A DNA stretch of 39,909 nucleotides from Lachnospiraceae bacterium (GTDB lineage: Bacteria; Bacillota; Clostridia; Lachnospirales; Lachnospiraceae), in contig JAFTGN010000080.1 of NCBI GenBank assembly GCA_017457865.1, positions 1 through 39,909 on the forward strand, in the 5' to 3' direction. The stretch's first letter is position 1; every line of letters begins with the position of its first letter. Shown here in pieces: positions 6,430 through 14,657 of the stretch. The translations under genes were made by a program, and so were the position numbers. Under the pieces are notes generated by a model, which did not search any database, was not told the DNA's origin, and saw only the letters and a list, made by a program, of their open reading frames with translations.

Positions 6430-9000
6430 ATGCAAAATTTGGTGTTGGGCATGCTTGCCCATGTAGATGCGGGAAAAACCACACTGTCAGAAGCGATTTT
6501 ATATAAGACAAAGACCATTCAGAAGTTTGGACGGGTGGACAAGGGAGATACCTTTCTGGATACAGATGCCATGGAACGGCAGAGGGGCATCACCATTTTT
6601 TCCAAGCAGGCACAGTTAGAAATCGGAGGCAGACCGGTGACACTGCTTGACACGCCGGGACATATTGATTTTTCCGCAGAGATGGAGCGTACCTTGCAGG
6701 TACTGGACTATGCCATCCTGATCATCAGCGGTGCAGATGGGGTCCAGAGCCATACGGCTACCCTTTGGAAACTGCTGGCACGGTATCAGGTACCGGTATT
6801 TTTGTTTGTGAATAAGATGGACCAGCCGGGCACTGACCGTGGTCGTTTGATGGAGGAATTACACCACAAGCTGTCCGGCTATGTGACGGATTTTTCCTAT
6901 CCGGATTATGAAGAAATTGCCCTGGGGGATGAGGCAGTCATGGAACATTATCTGGAAAGCGGGGAGATTTCCGATGAGGAAATTGCCGGGATGGTGGCAA
7001 AGAGACAGCTGTTCCCCTGCTTTTTTGGCTCTGCGTTGAAAGATCAGGGAGTCAAGGCCTTTTTAGAGGCACTGCCCCGGTACGTAACAGAGAAGACCTA
7101 TCCGGAAGACTTTGGGGCTCGAGCCTTCAAAATATCCAGAGATGAACAGGGCAATCGGCTGACCTGGTTGAAAGTGACGGGTGGAACCCTCACTGGACGG
7201 ATGCAGATCACGGAAACCGAGAAGGTGAACCAGATCCGGGTATACTCAGGAGAAAAATATAAGCCGGTACAGGCAGTTGCGGCAGGAGGGGTCTGTGCGG
7301 TTACCGGACTGGAGGAAAGCCGTCCGGGTGATTCGTTTGGAGTGGACGCACCATCTCTGATCCCTATGCTGGCACCGGTGCTGACCTATCAGTTGCAGCT
7401 GCCGGAGGGAATGGATGCCATGCAGATGCTGCCTAAACTGCGTCAGCTGGAAGAAGAAGACCCTCAGCTGCATATTTTGTGGAGTGAATTGACCAGAGAA
7501 ATCCAGATTCAGGTCATGGGGGCAGTGCAGATTGAAATTTTGCAGACCATGATCCGGGAACGGTTTGGAGTGGATGTGACCTTTGGAACCGGCAGTATTA
7601 TATATAAGGAAACCATTGCTTCTGTGGTGGAAGGAGTGGGACATTTTGAGCCCCTGCGCCACTATGCGGAAGTCCACCTGCTGTTGGAGCCGGGAGAACC
7701 GGGCAGCGGCATGGAGTATGTGCTGGATTGCAGTGAGGATGTGCTGGATCGGAACTGGCAGCGGCTGATCCTGACCCATTTATATGAACGAACCCACAGA
7801 GGGGTTCTGACAGGTGCGCCACTGACCGATGTGCGGATTTCCGTGGTGGCAGGGCGCGCCCATCCCAAGCATACAGAAGGGGGAGATTTCAGACAGGCCA
7901 CTTACCGGGCAGTCCGTCAGGGACTCATGCAGGCAGAATCTGTATTATTAGAACCGGTGTATGGGTTTGAAATGGAACTGCCCCGGAGCGCAGTGGGACG
8001 TGCTATGATGGATCTGGAACGGATGAATGGTGCCTTTACATTAGAAGAAATGGGAACCACAGAGGAAAGCCGGATCACCGGTACAGTGCCGGTGGCATCT
8101 TTTGGCACATATCAGACGGAATTTGTGGCATACACCAGAGGACAGGGCAGGCTGTCTGTACAGATGGCAGGCTACCAGCCCTGCCACAACACAGAAGAAG
8201 TGGTGGCAGCTTCCGGCTATGAGCCGGAACGGGATACGCTAAATACAGCAGATTCCGTCTTCTGCTCTCACGGGGCAGGGGTGGTGGTACCGTGGGAGAA
8301 AGTTTATGACCATATGCATGTGGAAAGTGTGTTGGAGCGGAGACAGCAGACGGGCAGCAGTGACATTTCCATTACCTCTATGGGACAAAGCCGTACCGTT
8401 TCGGATGTGGCATTGGGCACGGAAGAAGTGGATGATATCATCAGCCGTACCTTTTATGCCAACAGCCGCAGCCAGGAAGAAGTGCGCAAATCCCTGCATC
8501 AGAAACGGATGGCAGAGCGGCAGACCGCTACATATAAGGGAAAAGAGCGTTCTATCAACGGAGCAAAAACCTACCTGTTGGTGGACGGTTATAACATCAT
8601 CTTTGCATGGAAAGAACTTGCCGAACTGGCAAAAGACAATATAGACGGAGCCAGAGGCAGACTACTGGATATTTTGTGCAACTATCAGGCCATGAAAGGC
8701 TGTGAAGTCATCGTCATTTTCGATGCTTACCGGTTGCAGGGGCACCCCACAGAGCAGTACGATTACCACAACATTCACGTGATCTTTACAAAAGAAGCGG
8801 AAACCGCTGACCAGTACATTGAAAAATTTGCCCACGAAAAGGGCCATCAGTACCACATTCGGGTGGCCACGTCCGATGGTTTAGAGCAGATCATCATCCG
8901 TGGCGCCGGCTGCTATCTGGTATCGGCCAGAGAGTTCGAGGCAGAAGTGAAAGCATCAGAACAGCAGCTGCGGGAAGACTATCTGGGGCGGACGTATTAA
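6430..9000 (+). CDS. Tet(M)-like translational GTPase fused to a C-terminal Rae1/YacP-type NYN ribonuclease
   Basis: The ATG at 6430 lies eight bases past GGGGAG; the in-frame ATG at 6424 is only two bases from it and is less likely. Residues 1-650 match the EF-G/Tet(M) ribosomal-protection family: G1 AHVDAGKT (10-17), switch-1 RGITIF, G3 DTPGH (74-78), G4 NKMD (128-131), then the EF-G-like domains with the loop SFGTYQTEFVAYTRG. Residues about 715-856 match Rae1 (YacP), the Bacillus endonuclease that cuts mRNA in the ribosomal A site: LLVDGYN, VIFDAYR, FTKEAETADQYIEK and VATSDGLEQ, with probable catalytic acids D719, D765, D794 and D816. Known Rae1 is a free protein of about 170 residues. Here the GTPase could deliver the nuclease to the A site, which is inference. 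Tetracycline resistance cannot be deduced. Confidence 0.88.
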   Translation: MQNLVLGMLAHVDAGKTTLSEAILYKTKTIQKFGRVDKGDTFLDTDAMERQRGITIFSKQAQLEIGGRPVTLLDTPGHIDFSAEMERTLQVLDYAILIISGADGVQSHTATLWKLLARYQVPVFLFVNKMDQPGTDRGRLMEELHHKLSGYVTDFSYPDYEEIALGDEAVMEHYLESGEISDEEIAGMVAKRQLFPCFFGSALKDQGVKAFLEALPRYVTEKTYPEDFGARAFKISRDEQGNRLTWLKVTGGTLTGRMQITETEKVNQIRVYSGEKYKPVQAVAAGGVCAVTGLEESRPGDSFGVDAPSLIPMLAPVLTYQLQLPEGMDAMQMLPKLRQLEEEDPQLHILWSELTREIQIQVMGAVQIEILQTMIRERFGVDVTFGTGSIIYKETIASVVEGVGHFEPLRHYAEVHLLLEPGEPGSGMEYVLDCSEDVLDRNWQRLILTHLYERTHRGVLTGAPLTDVRISVVAGRAHPKHTEGGDFRQATYRAVRQGLMQAESVLLEPVYGFEMELPRSAVGRAMMDLERMNGAFTLEEMGTTEESRITGTVPVASFGTYQTEFVAYTRGQGRLSVQMAGYQPCHNTEEVVAASGYEPERDTLNTADSVFCSHGAGVVVPWEKVYDHMHVESVLERRQQTGSSDISITSMGQSRTVSDVALGTEEVDDIISRTFYANSRSQEEVRKSLHQKRMAERQTATYKGKERSINGAKTYLLVDGYNIIFAWKELAELAKDNIDGARGRLLDILCNYQAMKGCEVIVIFDAYRLQGHPTEQYDYHNIHVIFTKEAETADQYIEKFAHEKGHQYHIRVATSDGLEQIIIRGAGCYLVSAREFEAEVKASEQQLREDYLGRTY

Positions 9001-9034
9001 AGAAAATAAATTTACATAAAATAAGTCAAATGTA

Positions 9035-9063
9035 TTGCTTTTGCAGTAGTTTGGTGGTATGAT
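9035..9063 (+). promoter_or_regulatory. SigA promoter of the toxin-antitoxin-chaperone operon
   Basis: TTGCTT (9035-9040) and TATGAT (9058-9063) are 17 bp apart. Transcription should begin near 9070. That makes the ATG at 9072 nearly leaderless and favours the ATG at 9123 as the toxin start. Confidence 0.6.
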
Positions 9064-9122
9064 TCAAATACATGGAGAAAGCGTGTAAGTTATGCCTGAA
9101 TGATGTGTGGATTGGGAAGAAT

Positions 9123-9755
9123 ATGGAAAAATATAATGAGAATCAAAGAAGTAGTTCCATGGTCAGGATCAAAGGGTATCATGGCACATGCTCTTTTGCA
9201 CAGGAAAGCATAGAGAGATATGGACTGGATCCGAAAAAAACAAAAAAGAGATCAGATCACTGGCTGGGGCAGGGGGTTTACTTTTTTTTACAGCAAGACC
9301 AGGCACGATGGTGGGCAGAGGATATAGCGGGAAAGTATTGGAATCACGGCTCTGTTGCGTTGGTATATGGTGCGGATATTGTGGCGGATCGAAAATATGT
9401 GAAGGATTTTAGGGAATATGAGGACGTGGCACAATTTCAGAAATGGGCTGTAGAGTTACTCAATTCTTTGAATGAAGGTCACGAAGCGAAACCGAAGTTT
9501 ACAACTGAAAAATTCAGGGGACTATTATTTGATTATTATAAAACGGAATATAATATATATGTGATGATAGGATCATTTTCGAAAAATCGTGTGGGGTATG
9601 CATTGTATGATCCAAGAGAGGAAGAGTTGCAGTTACAAAAGGCAATTATGAAAACGACAGGCATATATTACCAGGAGGTTCAAGTTTGTGTGTCTAATTC
9701 CGCTTGCATTCAAAATCAGAAAGTAGAATATGTTGGTGAGGTAGAAGTGATATGA
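9123..9755 (+). CDS. CmdT-like ADP-ribosyltransferase-fold toxin
   Basis: I chose ATG 9123 (210 aa) because GGGAAGA precedes it and the promoter lies at 9035-9063; ATG 9072 would add 17 residues. The N-terminal half carries the hallmarks of an ADP-ribosyltransferase fold: YHGTC with H20 to bind NAD, and LGQGVYFF with Y53 about 33 residues later. The C-terminal strand EVQVCVSNSACI follows E185, a candidate catalytic glutamate. The gene overlaps a small acidic protein by four bases, followed by a SecB-like chaperone. This T-A-C order matches CmdTAC, whose CmdT ADP-ribosylates mRNA during phage infection. The family assignment rests on motifs and context, not on a full alignment. The gene is distinctly AT-rich compared with its neighbours, which suggests horizontal acquisition. 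Confidence 0.72.
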   Translation: MEKYNENQRSSSMVRIKGYHGTCSFAQESIERYGLDPKKTKKRSDHWLGQGVYFFLQQDQARWWAEDIAGKYWNHGSVALVYGADIVADRKYVKDFREYEDVAQFQKWAVELLNSLNEGHEAKPKFTTEKFRGLLFDYYKTEYNIYVMIGSFSKNRVGYALYDPREEELQLQKAIMKTTGIYYQEVQVCVSNSACIQNQKVEYVGEVEVI

Positions 9756-9997
9756 AGATCAATCAGGAATTATTCAAAGAATTGTGCGAATTGTATGAGG
9801 TTGAATTTTCGGAACAATATAAAAAGGTGATGCTGGAAGATGAAAATGGGGAAATGAGGGAACTGATACCCGAGGATATAAAAGAGATTATTTCTCCGTA
9901 TATTGAGGTTATCCCATATACTGTGAGACAAAGAGAATTTTGTTTAGAGGAACAGTTGTTTTTTGAAGCTTCAGAGGAACTTCTGATTGCGGCATAA
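9752..9997 (+). CDS. Small acidic antitoxin of the TAC operon (CmdA-like), 81 aa
   Basis: The start ATG 9752 overlaps the toxin's stop (ATGA), so translation is probably coupled. The protein is small and strongly acidic (VMLEDENGEMRELIPEDIKEI), as antitoxins usually are. Its tail is hydrophobic and ends LLIAA. Antitoxins of chaperone-dependent systems carry such a C-terminal chaperone-addiction segment, and the final Ala-Ala resembles an SsrA-type degron read by ClpXP. I do not recognise the sequence family; the role is inferred from size, charge and position between the toxin and the SecB-like gene. Confidence 0.6.
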   Translation: MKINQELFKELCELYEVEFSEQYKKVMLEDENGEMRELIPEDIKEIISPYIEVIPYTVRQREFCLEEQLFFEASEELLIAA

Positions 9998-10007
9998 GGA
10001 GCGTGTC

Positions 10008-10409
10008 ATGGAAATAAAAAACAAGTATCAAAGCCCTTTAAAGATGAAAGAGATCATGATTTTGGAAAGCAGCTTCAGACGCTCAGAAGAAGATATAGAT
10101 CATTTGGAATTGGGATTTCGTCCGGAACGTAAGATAGAAAAGATTGGTGAGGATCAATATAAAATTGAGTTTGAAGTTTATTTGGGAGATGATGAGGAAA
10201 AACTGAGTCTCTATGTAAAGTGTGCGGCGATTTTTGAGACGGAACAGGAGAATATGGGGTTGATTGAACGAAATGCCATTGCTATTATATTTCCTTATGT
10301 AAGAGCCTATATTTCTGCGTTGACGTCACAGCCTGGAATGTCTCCGATTGTCCTTCCCCCGATTAATATTATTGCAATGCTGAATGATGACAGAGGAAAA
10401 AATGAATAA
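10008..10409 (+). CDS. SecB-like chaperone of the TAC operon (CmdC-like), 133 aa
   Basis: ATG 10008 lies six bases past AAGGAG; the in-frame ATG-like codon at 9987 lacks a site. The protein has the SecB layout: an N-terminal strand region (LELGFRPERKIEKIG), paired strands (YKIEFEVYLG and LSLYVKCAAIFE), then the signature FPYVRAYISALTSQPGMSP and LPPINIIAML, equivalent to the FPYxRxxIS and PxNF segments of SecB. Gram-positive bacteria generally lack housekeeping SecB, and solitary SecB-like proteins there usually belong to toxin-antitoxin-chaperone modules. It should hold the antitoxin in a folded, protected state; diversion of the chaperone would free the toxin. Confidence 0.75.
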   Translation: MEIKNKYQSPLKMKEIMILESSFRRSEEDIDHLELGFRPERKIEKIGEDQYKIEFEVYLGDDEEKLSLYVKCAAIFETEQENMGLIERNAIAIIFPYVRAYISALTSQPGMSPIVLPPINIIAMLNDDRGKNE

Positions 10410-10812
10410 TCAGTTTATCAGACATTTATTACAGAGTCATTCAGAGGAAACGCTGGTATCCATCTGTCGCATCTTACAGGAGGCTGGCATAGAACTGTTC
10501 GTGAGAGAAGGAGACAGCCTGGAATTCCACAACCTGCCGATCAATTTGCTGCATCAGGAGAAAGCGGATTTCCTACAGTCCATCACCTGCGGAAACCTTT
10601 ACGTCAGTGCCGCAGACTTAGAGCAGGCATCCCGGCTTGTCAGAGAACAAGGCTATGGGAATACTCTGGTAGACGATCCGATCGTACCGGGTTTACAGAC
10701 AGAATTAGAAAAAGCAGAAGCAGCCTACTATAAAAAACGAAAGTGGCTTTATATTGAGTGCGCAGTGGTGGTAGCAGGCGCACTGTTATATATGCTATAT
10801 AAGAGCTTGTAG
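10402..10812 (+). CDS. DUF2007-like protein with a C-terminal membrane anchor (136 aa)
   Basis: The probable start ATG 10402 lies inside the last codons of the SecB-like gene and follows AGAGGA; two earlier in-frame ATGs at 10384/10387 are possible. Residues 1-90 resemble the DUF2007 'putative signal-transducing' fold (ICRILQEAGIELFVREG, then LYVSAADLEQASRLVREQG). A linker with basic KKRK and one transmembrane helix (LYIECAVVVAGALLYMLY) closes the protein. Its base composition returns to the host average, unlike the three genes before it. It therefore looks like a resident gene next to which the TAC module inserted. A strong terminator follows. Confidence 0.6.
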   Translation: MNNQFIRHLLQSHSEETLVSICRILQEAGIELFVREGDSLEFHNLPINLLHQEKADFLQSITCGNLYVSAADLEQASRLVREQGYGNTLVDDPIVPGLQTELEKAEAAYYKKRKWLYIECAVVVAGALLYMLYKSL

Positions 10813-10883
10813 CAAAGCAGAAAGCATGTTGTGACAGGCTGCAGGCAGCTATGTGTTCTTTTGAAAAGCAAAATAGGATTCAT

Positions 10884-10916
10884 AAAATCAGGCAGGAAAT
10901 CTGCTTGATTTTTTTT
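10884..10916 (+). terminator. Intrinsic terminator after the TAC/DUF2007-like genes
   Basis: AAAATCAGGCAG (10884-10895) pairs with CTGCTTGATTTT with one GU, across the loop GAAAT, followed by eight T residues. Confidence 0.85.
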
Positions 10917-11123
10917 ACAATCTTGTATACAATGTACCTGTCTGACAGGAAACCGACACTGCATTCCGCAAAGAAGCAGCAGTTGGGGATAGGTCAGAAC
11001 ATTCAAAAATTTCATATTGTAATAGGGAATTGCAAAGCATTTTGCATTGATTCAGAGTGAGACATTCCTGTTTGATTTTGAGGCATTGTAAAAATTTATG
11101 AGCAAAAGAACAGCCTGTAAAAT

Positions 11124-11261
11124 CAGAAATTTTTCCATCCGAAAAACTCTGTGGAACGCCGGCACTTTGTTTTTTGAGTAATATTATGATATTACGAAAA
11201 AAACATTAGTGCCGTTGCGTGAAACCGAAGCGAGAGCGTGTTTTTTGGATAAAAATTTCTG
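11124..11261 (+). repeat. Long nested inverted repeat upstream of the peptide transporter operon
   Basis: The outer arms CAGAAATTTTT (11124-11134) and AAAAATTTCTG (11251-11261) are perfect complements and extend inward with ATCC and AAAAAC blocks. Inside sits a long hairpin (11160-11214): CGGCACT pairs with AGTGCCG, and AT-rich arms meet at the centre. No convincing target duplication flanks it. It could be a decayed MITE or a structured leader of the transporter operon. Together with 10917-11123, where I see nothing coding, it fills the gap before the solute-binding protein. Confidence 0.5.
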
Positions 11262-11331
11262 AATGTCAGGCGTACGTTTGTCAAAAGTTTTGCAATGCCC
11301 TCAGTTTACAAGAGGAAAGGAAGGAAACACA

Positions 11332-12879
11332 ATGAAAAAGATAGTTCGCAACATTCTTTTGACTGTTTTGTGTACCACACTCACTGTTGCACTGGGCGCA
11401 TGCGCAGGTAATAAGGAAGAGAAGGACTCCTCCACAGGTTCAAATGCTTCTCAGGCAGAAATAACTGCATCTGTAGACAGTAGTATAGTCATTGGAATTC
11501 CCCAGGACATTGAGGATAGTCTGGATCCACACGTAGCAACGGGGGCAGGTACGAGAGAGGTACTGTTCAATTTATTTGAAGGTTTGGTGAAACCGGACAG
11601 CGATGGAAATCTGAATCCTGCTGTAGCAAGCGCATATCAGATTTCCGATGACGGAAAGACCTATACATTTACACTTCGGGATGGAATTTTATTCCATGAC
11701 GGAAGCGCAGTGACAGTAGAAGACGTGAAATATTCTTTGGAACGCAGTGCGGATACCGGTATGGTACCAGCGCTTTCCGATATCACATCCATTGAAATAC
11801 CGGATGAACATACAGTAGTGATCCGGTTAGCCGAGCAGAATCCGGATTTTCTGACGTATCTGACTACGGCTATCATTCCGGAAGACAATGCCAACCCGGA
11901 AACCAATCCAATCGGTACCGGTCCATATCGCTATGTATCCCGCTCTCCACAGGAGAACATCGTCATGGAGAAGTTTGACGGATACTGGGGAGAACCGGCA
12001 CATATTGAAGATGTGACCTTTCAAGTATGTGCTGACTCTGCTTCTCTTGTAGTAGATATGGAGGCAGGCACCATTGATATGTTCGCCAGAGTGACTTCCG
12101 CACAGGCGGCACAGTTAAGCGACAAGTTCAACATCGAAGAGGGAACCATGAATCTGGTGCAGGCATTGTATCTGAACAATGACAACCAATACTTCTCTGA
12201 TCCACTGGTGCGTCAGGCACTGTGCTATGCAGTGGACAGACAGGCGATTTTGGATTTCGTATCCGATGGCAAGGGTGTGATCATCGGCAGCAGTATGTTC
12301 CCGGCATTTGGCAAGTATTATATAGAAGAACTGGCAGATGTGTATGAGCAGAATATTGACAAGGCAAAGGAACTGCTGGCAGAGGCTGGCTATCCGGATG
12401 GATTCAGCTTTACCATATCTGTACCTTCTAATTATCAGCAGCACATTGACACTGCACAGGTCATTAAGGAACAGCTGAAGGCCATCCATGTGGATGCCCA
12501 GATCGATCTGATCGAGTGGGACAGCTGGTTGAGTGACGTATACACAGACCGAAACTATGATGCCACAGTGATCGGTGTGGATGCTTCTTCTCTGACGGCC
12601 AGAGCATTGTTGGAGCGTTTTACCTCTACTGCATCCAATAACTTCATCAACTATCACAATGAAGACTATGATGCGGCATTTGCCAATGCCATCAATACAG
12701 TAGATGAGGATGAGCAGACAGAATATTATAAGGAATGCGAGCGCATTCTGGCAGAAGATGCTGCCAATGTCTACATACAGGACATTGTAGAGTATGTGGC
12801 ACTGAACAAAAAATATGCCGGATATGAATTCTATCCGCTGTATGTGCAGGATGTAGCAAAATTGTATATCGTAGAATAA
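11332..12879 (+). CDS. Peptide ABC transporter solute-binding lipoprotein (OppA/DppA/NikA family)
   Basis: ATG 11332 follows AAGGAAGG; the upstream extension is rejected. The N terminus is a lipoprotein signal (MKKIVRNILLTVLCTT, lipobox LGAC). The mature 515-aa protein has the SBP_bac_5 (cluster C) signatures: DPHVATGAGTREVLFNLFEG near the N terminus, YTFTLRDGILFHDGSAVTVEDV, and the C-terminal ECERILAEDAANVYIQD. This is the full usual length. It captures oligopeptides or a similar ligand outside the cell and feeds the permease pair encoded directly downstream (20-bp gap). The exact substrate, peptide or a metal chelate such as nickel, cannot be read from the sequence. Confidence 0.9.
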   Translation: MKKIVRNILLTVLCTTLTVALGACAGNKEEKDSSTGSNASQAEITASVDSSIVIGIPQDIEDSLDPHVATGAGTREVLFNLFEGLVKPDSDGNLNPAVASAYQISDDGKTYTFTLRDGILFHDGSAVTVEDVKYSLERSADTGMVPALSDITSIEIPDEHTVVIRLAEQNPDFLTYLTTAIIPEDNANPETNPIGTGPYRYVSRSPQENIVMEKFDGYWGEPAHIEDVTFQVCADSASLVVDMEAGTIDMFARVTSAQAAQLSDKFNIEEGTMNLVQALYLNNDNQYFSDPLVRQALCYAVDRQAILDFVSDGKGVIIGSSMFPAFGKYYIEELADVYEQNIDKAKELLAEAGYPDGFSFTISVPSNYQQHIDTAQVIKEQLKAIHVDAQIDLIEWDSWLSDVYTDRNYDATVIGVDASSLTARALLERFTSTASNNFINYHNEDYDAAFANAINTVDEDEQTEYYKECERILAEDAANVYIQDIVEYVALNKKYAGYEFYPLYVQDVAKLYIVE

Positions 12880-12899
12880 AACTAAAGAGGAGACGGGGA

Positions 12900-13835
12900 A
12901 TGAAATATGCAGTACGAAAAGTCTTAACGATGGGGGTAACGATACTGGTGGTTTCGTTCCTCGTCTTTTTGGCATTTCATATCATTCCGGGTGATCCGGC
13001 ACTGGCAAAGCTGGGGACCCAGGCCACGCCGGAGCAGCTGGAACAGCTGCGGGAGGAAATGGGACTGAATGATCCCCTGCCGGTGCGGTTTGTCCGCTGG
13101 CTTGTGGCATTTGTACAGGGCGACATGGGAACATCCTATAGTTATCAGATGTCCGTGACCCAGATGATCGGAGAAAAGATTCCCATTACACTGACCATGG
13201 GAATGATGGCATTTGGGATGATGGTGGGATTGTCTGTTGTACTGGGCATTTACACGGCCAAGCACAACGGAGGTGTCATAGACCGGGTGATCTGTGTCCT
13301 GAATCAGTTGTTGATGGCCGTTCCCCCATTTTTTTCCGGGATTTTGATTTCTTGGGGACTGGGCCTGATGCTTCATTTGTTTGTACCAGGCAGTTATGTG
13401 TCTTATACGAAAGACAGGGGCGGATTTTTCTATTATCTGCTCTTTCCGGCAGCCGCCATTGCGCTGCCGAAGTGCGCCATGGCAGCCAAGCTTCTTCGGT
13501 CCTCTCTCATAGAGGAACTGAAAAAAGATTATATCCGCACAGCCTTTAGCCGTGGCAATACGGTAAATGGGGTGCTGTATGCCCATGCGTTGAAAAATGC
13601 GCTGATGCCGGTGATTACCTTCTGGGGCATGGCACTGGCGGATATGTTAGCTGGCAGTATTATTGTGGAGCAGGTATTTGGCATTCCGGGCATGGGACGG
13701 ATTTTGCTTACCAGTATCAGCCATCGGGATTATCCGGTGGTACAGGCGATCATTGTGCTGATTGCAGTCTGGGTGATCGTCATCAATACGCTGGTGGATT
13801 TGATTTATAAACTGGTAGACCCCAGAATTTCGTGA
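12900..13835 (+). CDS. Peptide/nickel ABC transporter permease, OppB/DppB type
   Basis: The 311-residue protein begins MKYAVRKVLTMGVTILVVSF, after GAGGAGACGGGGA. It has the standard features of the DppB family: the N-terminal motif FHIIPGDPALAKLG, six predicted membrane helices, and the EAA-type cytoplasmic loop DYIRTAFSRGNTVNGVLYAHA followed by ALKNALMPVITFWG. The loop docks onto the ATPases. Full length and no defects are visible. It is the second gene of a five-gene operon and overlaps the next coding frame's leader closely. Confidence 0.92.
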   Translation: MKYAVRKVLTMGVTILVVSFLVFLAFHIIPGDPALAKLGTQATPEQLEQLREEMGLNDPLPVRFVRWLVAFVQGDMGTSYSYQMSVTQMIGEKIPITLTMGMMAFGMMVGLSVVLGIYTAKHNGGVIDRVICVLNQLLMAVPPFFSGILISWGLGLMLHLFVPGSYVSYTKDRGGFFYYLLFPAAAIALPKCAMAAKLLRSSLIEELKKDYIRTAFSRGNTVNGVLYAHALKNALMPVITFWGMALADMLAGSIIVEQVFGIPGMGRILLTSISHRDYPVVQAIIVLIAVWVIVINTLVDLIYKLVDPRIS

Positions 13836-13843
13836 GGTGGCAG

Positions 13844-14647
13844 ATGAAGAAGAAATACAATTACAATCTGATGACAGGCGGAATTCTGACAGTTACAATG
13901 TTGCTGCTGATTCTCATTAGTGTATTTTATGTGCCTTATGATCCGGACAAAATGGACAGTACAGCGAAACTGGCAAAGGCTTCCTTTCATCACATCATGG
14001 GCTGTGACCAGTTTGGACGGGATATATTCAGCCGTGTGATGAAAGGATGTGGCAATACTTTTTTTGTGGCAGCAGGCACTGTGTGGATGGGAACCGTGTT
14101 TGGCATCCTGATCGGTTCCTTTACCGGTTATTACGGTGGCATTCTGGATGAGGTGCTGATGCGGATCAATGATACTATTTTTGCCTTTCCCAGTATCCTG
14201 CTGGCGCTGGTGTTTGTCAGCCTCCTTGGGGGAGGTAAGTATCAGATCATTCTGGCACTTGGTATTGCCTTTATTCCCAGCTTTGCCAGAATCGTCCGCA
14301 GTGAGTTTATCCGCTGTCGGGAACTGGATTATGTGAAAAGTGCAAGGTTGTCCGGGGCAGGCAGTCTGCGGATCATGTTTGTCCATATTTTGCCCAATAC
14401 ACGGAATGTGCTGTTTTCTGCCATTTTGATCGGGTTTAACAATGCAGTGCTGGCAGAATCCGGCATGAGCTTTTTAGGCATCGGGGTACAGCCGCCGGAA
14501 GCCAGTCTGGGACGGATGATGTCGGAGGCACAGACCTATCTTTTGACCAGACCGTCTATGGCGCTGTTTCCGGGATTGATGATTTTGTGGATGGTATTGG
14601 GTTTTGCGCTGCTTGGAGAGGGGATCTCTGAACGGCAGGCAGGATAA
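13844..14647 (+). CDS. Peptide/nickel ABC transporter permease, OppC/DppC type
   Basis: ATG 13844 follows GAGGTGG; the GTG at 13832 sits within that site and is not the start. The protein of 267 residues starts with one helix (GILTVTMLLLILISVFYVPY), then the family motif HIMGCDQFGRDIFSRVMKG, and carries the EAA loop ELDYVKSARLSGAGSLRIM followed by HILPN. The conserved GMSFLGIGVQPPEASLG segment of DppC is present near the C terminus. It pairs with the OppB-type subunit to form the membrane channel. Confidence 0.92.
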   Translation: MKKKYNYNLMTGGILTVTMLLLILISVFYVPYDPDKMDSTAKLAKASFHHIMGCDQFGRDIFSRVMKGCGNTFFVAAGTVWMGTVFGILIGSFTGYYGGILDEVLMRINDTIFAFPSILLALVFVSLLGGGKYQIILALGIAFIPSFARIVRSEFIRCRELDYVKSARLSGAGSLRIMFVHILPNTRNVLFSAILIGFNNAVLAESGMSFLGIGVQPPEASLGRMMSEAQTYLLTRPSMALFPGLMILWMVLGFALLGEGISERQAG

Positions 14648-14657
14648 GGAGGAAGAT

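Noticed and set aside
6430-9000. Tetracycline resistance gene
   Set aside because: The GTPase part is related to Tet(M), but the C-terminal nuclease fusion sets it apart, and resistance cannot be inferred from family membership.
9072-9122. Toxin start at ATG 9072
   Set aside because: It lies only about two bases after the predicted transcription start, so it would have no leader or ribosome binding site; ATG 9123 has GGGAAGA. It is not excluded.
12115-12975. 286-codon antisense frame opposite the solute-binding protein gene
   Set aside because: Its translation is rich in Cys, His and Ile as expected from a reversed coding strand; the sense frame is a clear full-length family member.
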